Shown here: positions 61,897 to 64,000 of the stretch, piece by piece
Layout of the letters: the number at the start of each line of letters is the position of its first letter
How positions within the stretch are numbered: position 1 is the stretch's first letter
NCBI RefSeq assembly: GCF_003482105.1
Contig: NZ_QULM01000002.1
Coordinates: forward strand, 305,486-369,485
Origin: Coprococcus sp. OM04-5BH
GTDB lineage: Bacteria > Bacillota > Clostridia > Lachnospirales > Lachnospiraceae
Length of the DNA stretch: 64,000 bases
Reading direction: 5' to 3'
Position numbers and translations under genes: made by a program
Notes under the pieces: model-generated
Database searches by the model: none
The model's input: the letters and a program-made list of their open reading frames with translations, nothing else
Told to the model about the DNA's origin: nothing

Positions 61897-61925
61897 ATTA
61901 TACCATGAATTTAACATTTTCTCAA
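61897..61925 (-). promoter_or_regulatory. Promoter of the cell-wall-binding protein gene
   Basis: Minus strand TTGAGA (61920-61925), exactly 17 bases, TATAAT (61897-61902). A small GGTTT/AAACC hairpin lies in the leader. Confidence 0.88.
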
Positions 61926-61950
61926 CATAAATGTAATATTTTTTGTATTT

Positions 61951-62616
61951 CTATAACTCTTTCTTTATCTCAAACCAGTTTTTCCTGCACCCGATAATCC
62001 CCTCTTTTTTCATCCTGCCAAGCTCCTTTGACAACGCACTTCTCTCCACTCCCAGGTAGTCTGCCATGGCTTGTCTGTCAAACGGGATTTCGAATGTATT
62101 GCTTCCCTGTCTTACTGCCTCTGCTGACAAATACATTACAACTCTTTCTCTTATGGTCTTTGCTGAAGTATAAAAGTTTCTCCTTGAAAGATTCAGGTTC
62201 TTCATGGCTGTCATCCTGAGTAAATTCTGTAACATTACCTGCCTCCAGCTCCCTACACGCTCTTCTTTATCTGCGTGCTCCAGCCCATCCATGTCAACAA
62301 ACATTATCTCCGAATCCTTTGCAGCCACTGCCTCGACCAATAACGGCTCAGTTCTTATCATTGCATAGCTCTCTGCAAATAACTGTCCAGACTCCACATA
62401 TCCCATTACATTTCTGTTTCCGTAAAAATCATGATTTACGATCATTACTGCCCCAGACATCACAATGCCAAATTCATGTATCTTCTCACCGGAATAAAAT
62501 ATCACTTCATCCTTCCTGTACTTCTTCGTATTTATATTCAACACTTCTGTGATTTCATTCCAGTCATTTTCATTTATATTTTTAAATATAGGATAATTTT
62601 TTATTTTGTTATACAT
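61951..62616 (-). CDS. Crp/Fnr family transcriptional regulator
   Basis: A 221-residue regulator. The N-terminal cNMP-fold domain (GEKIHEFGIVMSGAVMIVNH) has the usual beta-roll, then a long dimer helix (WRQVMLQNLLRMTAMKNLNL) and an HTH with FDRQAMADYLGVERSALSKE that recognises DNA. There is no N-terminal cysteine quartet, so it is not a classic oxygen-sensing FNR. It is divergent to the 4Fe-4S gene, as Clostridia Crp/Fnr regulators often are to hydroxylamine-reductase-linked genes. GAGGTTTACATAA precedes the ATG. Confidence 0.92.
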   Translation of the reverse strand: MYNKIKNYPIFKNINENDWNEITEVLNINTKKYRKDEVIFYSGEKIHEFGIVMSGAVMIVNHDFYGNRNVMGYVESGQLFAESYAMIRTEPLLVEAVAAKDSEIMFVDMDGLEHADKEERVGSWRQVMLQNLLRMTAMKNLNLSRRNFYTSAKTIRERVVMYLSAEAVRQGSNTFEIPFDRQAMADYLGVERSALSKELGRMKKEGIIGCRKNWFEIKKEL

Positions 62617-62718
62617 TTATGTAAACCTCATTTTTTTATTTTAAATACTTTTTTCGTAATTTTTGTCAAATAATTTTTCCGCTTCTTAAAACTTATGTAA
62701 ACTTATTTTTATTCCTGT

Positions 62719-62772
62719 AACTTGTTTTTCTGACTTTAACTTGTTTTTCTGACTTTAACTTGTTTTTCTCAT
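62719..62772. repeat. 19-bp direct repeat, three copies
   Basis: CTTGTTTTTCTGACTTTAA-type unit with CTTGT at 62722, 62741 and 62760, exactly 19 bases apart. In the Crp/Fnr-4Fe-4S spacer. Confidence 0.8.
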
Positions 62773-62829
62773 AGTTTATTCTATCATAATTGTTTTTTCA
62801 AAATTATGTTAGAGATAAATTTTATATTT

Positions 62830-62845
62830 TGTGGTTCTAACCACA
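62830..62845 (+). promoter_or_regulatory. Dyad likely bound by the Crp/Fnr regulator
   Basis: TGTGGTTCTAACCACA, with perfect 7-base arms. A -10 (TATATT, 62867-62872) gives a start near 62879, placing the dyad centre at about -41.5, the class II activator position. Confidence 0.6.
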
Positions 62846-62915
62846 TATTTGCGTTTTGAAATATATTATATTCTTTTTGCAGACACAATAGAACAAACTA
62901 TCAAAGGAGATTTTT

Positions 62916-63743
62916 ATGATTCGTAGAGTAATTAATATTGATGAAGATAAATGTAACGGCTGCGGCATATGTGTTAATGCCTGCCATGAAGGTGCGATCG
63001 GTCTTGTTGACGGTAAAGCAAAACTCATGCGGGACGATTACTGTGACGGCCTCGGCGACTGTCTTCCAACATGTCCTACCGGAGCTATTACATTTGTAGA
63101 AAGGGAAGCTGTCCCTTATAACGAAGCTGCCGTCATGGAAAATAAGAAGAGAAATCAGCAGGCAAATAATAATGCCGGCAATAATAACAACAATAATAAT
63201 GGTGGTAACAATAACAGCAGCAATAATAATATTGACAATAGTGGTCATGCTGCGGTGCATGTACACTCAGGTTGTCCGGGATCCATGATGAGAAGTCTGA
63301 GGAACAGAAATATCAATGACTCAGTTTCCGAAAATGACGGCATTACAGGTAATCAAGCCATGCCTTGTGCGATCCAATCACGACTTGAGAACTGGCCTGT
63401 ACAGATCAAGCTTGCACCGGTAAATGCACCTTATTTCAAAAATGCTAAACTGCTTATTGCGGCTGATTGTACTGCATATGCCTATGCAGGCTTTCATGAC
63501 AAATTCATAAAGGACAAGATTACATTGATCGGATGTCCTAAGCTTGACAGCACTGATTACAGTGATAAATTGAGTGAAATCCTTAGATACAATGATATCA
63601 AGAGTATCACTGTTGTCAGAATGGAAGTTCCTTGCTGTGGCGGTCTCGCCCATGCAGCCATGGAAGCTCTGAGAAAAAGCGAAAAAATGATTCCATGGAA
63701 TGTAGTTACCATATCCCTTGACGGGCATATTATCGATGAATAA
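62916..63743 (+). CDS. 4Fe-4S binding protein with poly-Asn linker
   Basis: Ferredoxin-like protein of 275 residues found next to Crp/Fnr regulators and hydroxylamine reductase in Clostridia. Two N-terminal Fe-S motifs: CNGCGICVNACHEGAIGLVD and the deviant DYCDGLGDCLPTCPTGAI, where the second cysteine is Leu, as usual in this family. A low-complexity linker of Asn, Gly and Ser (microsatellite-like AAT/AAC codons, 63164-63243) joins to HVHSGCPGSMMR and a domain with DCTAYAYAGFHDKF, LIGCPKLD and VPCCGGLAHA. It probably handles electrons for nitrogen-oxide reduction. AAAGGAG precedes the ATG. Confidence 0.9.
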   Translation: MIRRVINIDEDKCNGCGICVNACHEGAIGLVDGKAKLMRDDYCDGLGDCLPTCPTGAITFVEREAVPYNEAAVMENKKRNQQANNNAGNNNNNNNGGNNNSSNNNIDNSGHAAVHVHSGCPGSMMRSLRNRNINDSVSENDGITGNQAMPCAIQSRLENWPVQIKLAPVNAPYFKNAKLLIAADCTAYAYAGFHDKFIKDKITLIGCPKLDSTDYSDKLSEILRYNDIKSITVVRMEVPCCGGLAHAAMEALRKSEKMIPWNVVTISLDGHIIDE

Positions 63744-63758
63744 ACAGCTCACAGGATT

Positions 63759-63804
63759 AAACCGTCTTCAGCCCTTGTGAATAAAGGGTTGGAGGCGGTT
63801 TTTA
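63759..63804 (+). terminator. Terminator of the 4Fe-4S gene
   Basis: AACCG-N-CCCTT / AAGGG-N-CGGTT stem with a seven-base loop, followed by TTTT. Confidence 0.82.
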
Positions 63805-63828
63805 TCAATACGTTTTTCCCTATAGCTC

Positions 63829-63874
63829 TCAAATGCAAAAAAGAAATCATATTGCACTTGACTCGTTGTCATAA
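63829..63874. repeat. Family B intergenic element
   Basis: TCAAATGCAA then TATTGCACTTGACTCGTTG and TCATAA. It runs into the A-tract of the terminator at 63876. Confidence 0.75.
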
Positions 63875-63875
63875 A

Positions 63876-63913
63876 AAGAAAAGAACCTAAACACTTCGTG
63901 CTCAGGTTCTTTT
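63876..63913. terminator. Bidirectional terminator at the window end
   Basis: Stem AAAAGAACCT / AGGTTCTTTT with T-tracts on both sides. It probably closes a minus-strand gene starting beyond base 64000. No gene is seen in 63914-64000. Confidence 0.8.
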
Positions 63914-64000
63914 CTTTTTCACAAAATATATACAATAAAATGTTCTTTCAGAATTTCATACAAACAGGAAATGCAAGTTTCCAATACTTCAAAGCAATCA

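Overview
The window looks like a chromosomal segment of an anaerobic, low-to-moderate GC Firmicute, most likely a gut Lachnospiraceae (class Clostridia). This rests on the gene set: a Clostridia-type rnf operon, a sufCBDSU operon behind an Rrf2 regulator, a GGGtGRT/NifU-like pair, ylmC-nrdR, a Crp/Fnr regulator facing a 4Fe-4S protein, an ABC-F ATPase and small Clostridia-type proteins. The genus cannot be fixed from the sequence. I saw no rRNA, tRNA, CRISPR array or intact insertion sequence. Most genes lie on the minus strand.

Layout. 0-5.7 kb: 5' two thirds of carB, then a repair/detoxification group (flavin-binding NimA-like protein, Gfo/Idh/MocA oxidoreductase, MmcQ-alkyltransferase fusion, AlkD-like protein, VOC protein). 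5.9-11.8 kb: alanine racemase, an unknown protein, an AAA/DUF4143 ATPase behind a 32-bp phased repeat array, and a membrane protein that begins with a sigma-region-2-like domain. 12-17.6 kb: suf Fe-S assembly operon with its Rrf2 regulator and a promoter overlapped by a dyad. 17.7-21.7 kb: sbcDC. 21.9-30.9 kb: an unknown 401-residue protein, a WYL regulator, flavodoxin-like protein, sfsA, a YgjP metallopeptidase behind a small HTH gene with three CCGTACGG sites spaced exactly 38 bp, a serine recombinase, ArsC-like, MerR with a membrane partner, tcdA and a GNAT protein.

31-42.7 kb: the GGGtGRT protein and NifU-like partner, divergent from a PHP phosphoesterase; yajC-tgt; an HtrA protease; a three-gene ABC exporter; YigZ; nrdR-ylmC. 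42.8-53 kb: an Rnf energy-conversion locus with rnfC, an rnfD-rnfG fusion, rnfE, rnfA and rnfB, preceded by a Gx-type membrane protein, a NusG domain II protein and ApbE, the flavin transferase expected to attach FMN to RnfD and RnfG. This locus is unusually rich in tandem repeats (12, 37, 106 and 37 bp units). 53-62 kb: ABC-F ATPase, PAP2 phosphatase, glycosyltransferase, a RelA/SpoT-domain protein and a large secreted cell-wall-binding protein. 62-64 kb: Crp/Fnr regulator and divergent 4Fe-4S protein.

Across genes: Fe-S assembly (suf, and perhaps the GGGtGRT pair) would supply clusters for RnfB/RnfC and the ferredoxin-like protein, and ApbE would flavinylate RnfD/RnfG. The most unexpected signal is not a gene: dispersed intergenic elements of at least four sequence families. 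Three of them share a two-hairpin plan, two families (A and B) mostly sit against the T-tract of an intrinsic terminator, and in several places elements supply the last codons or stop codon of a neighbouring gene.
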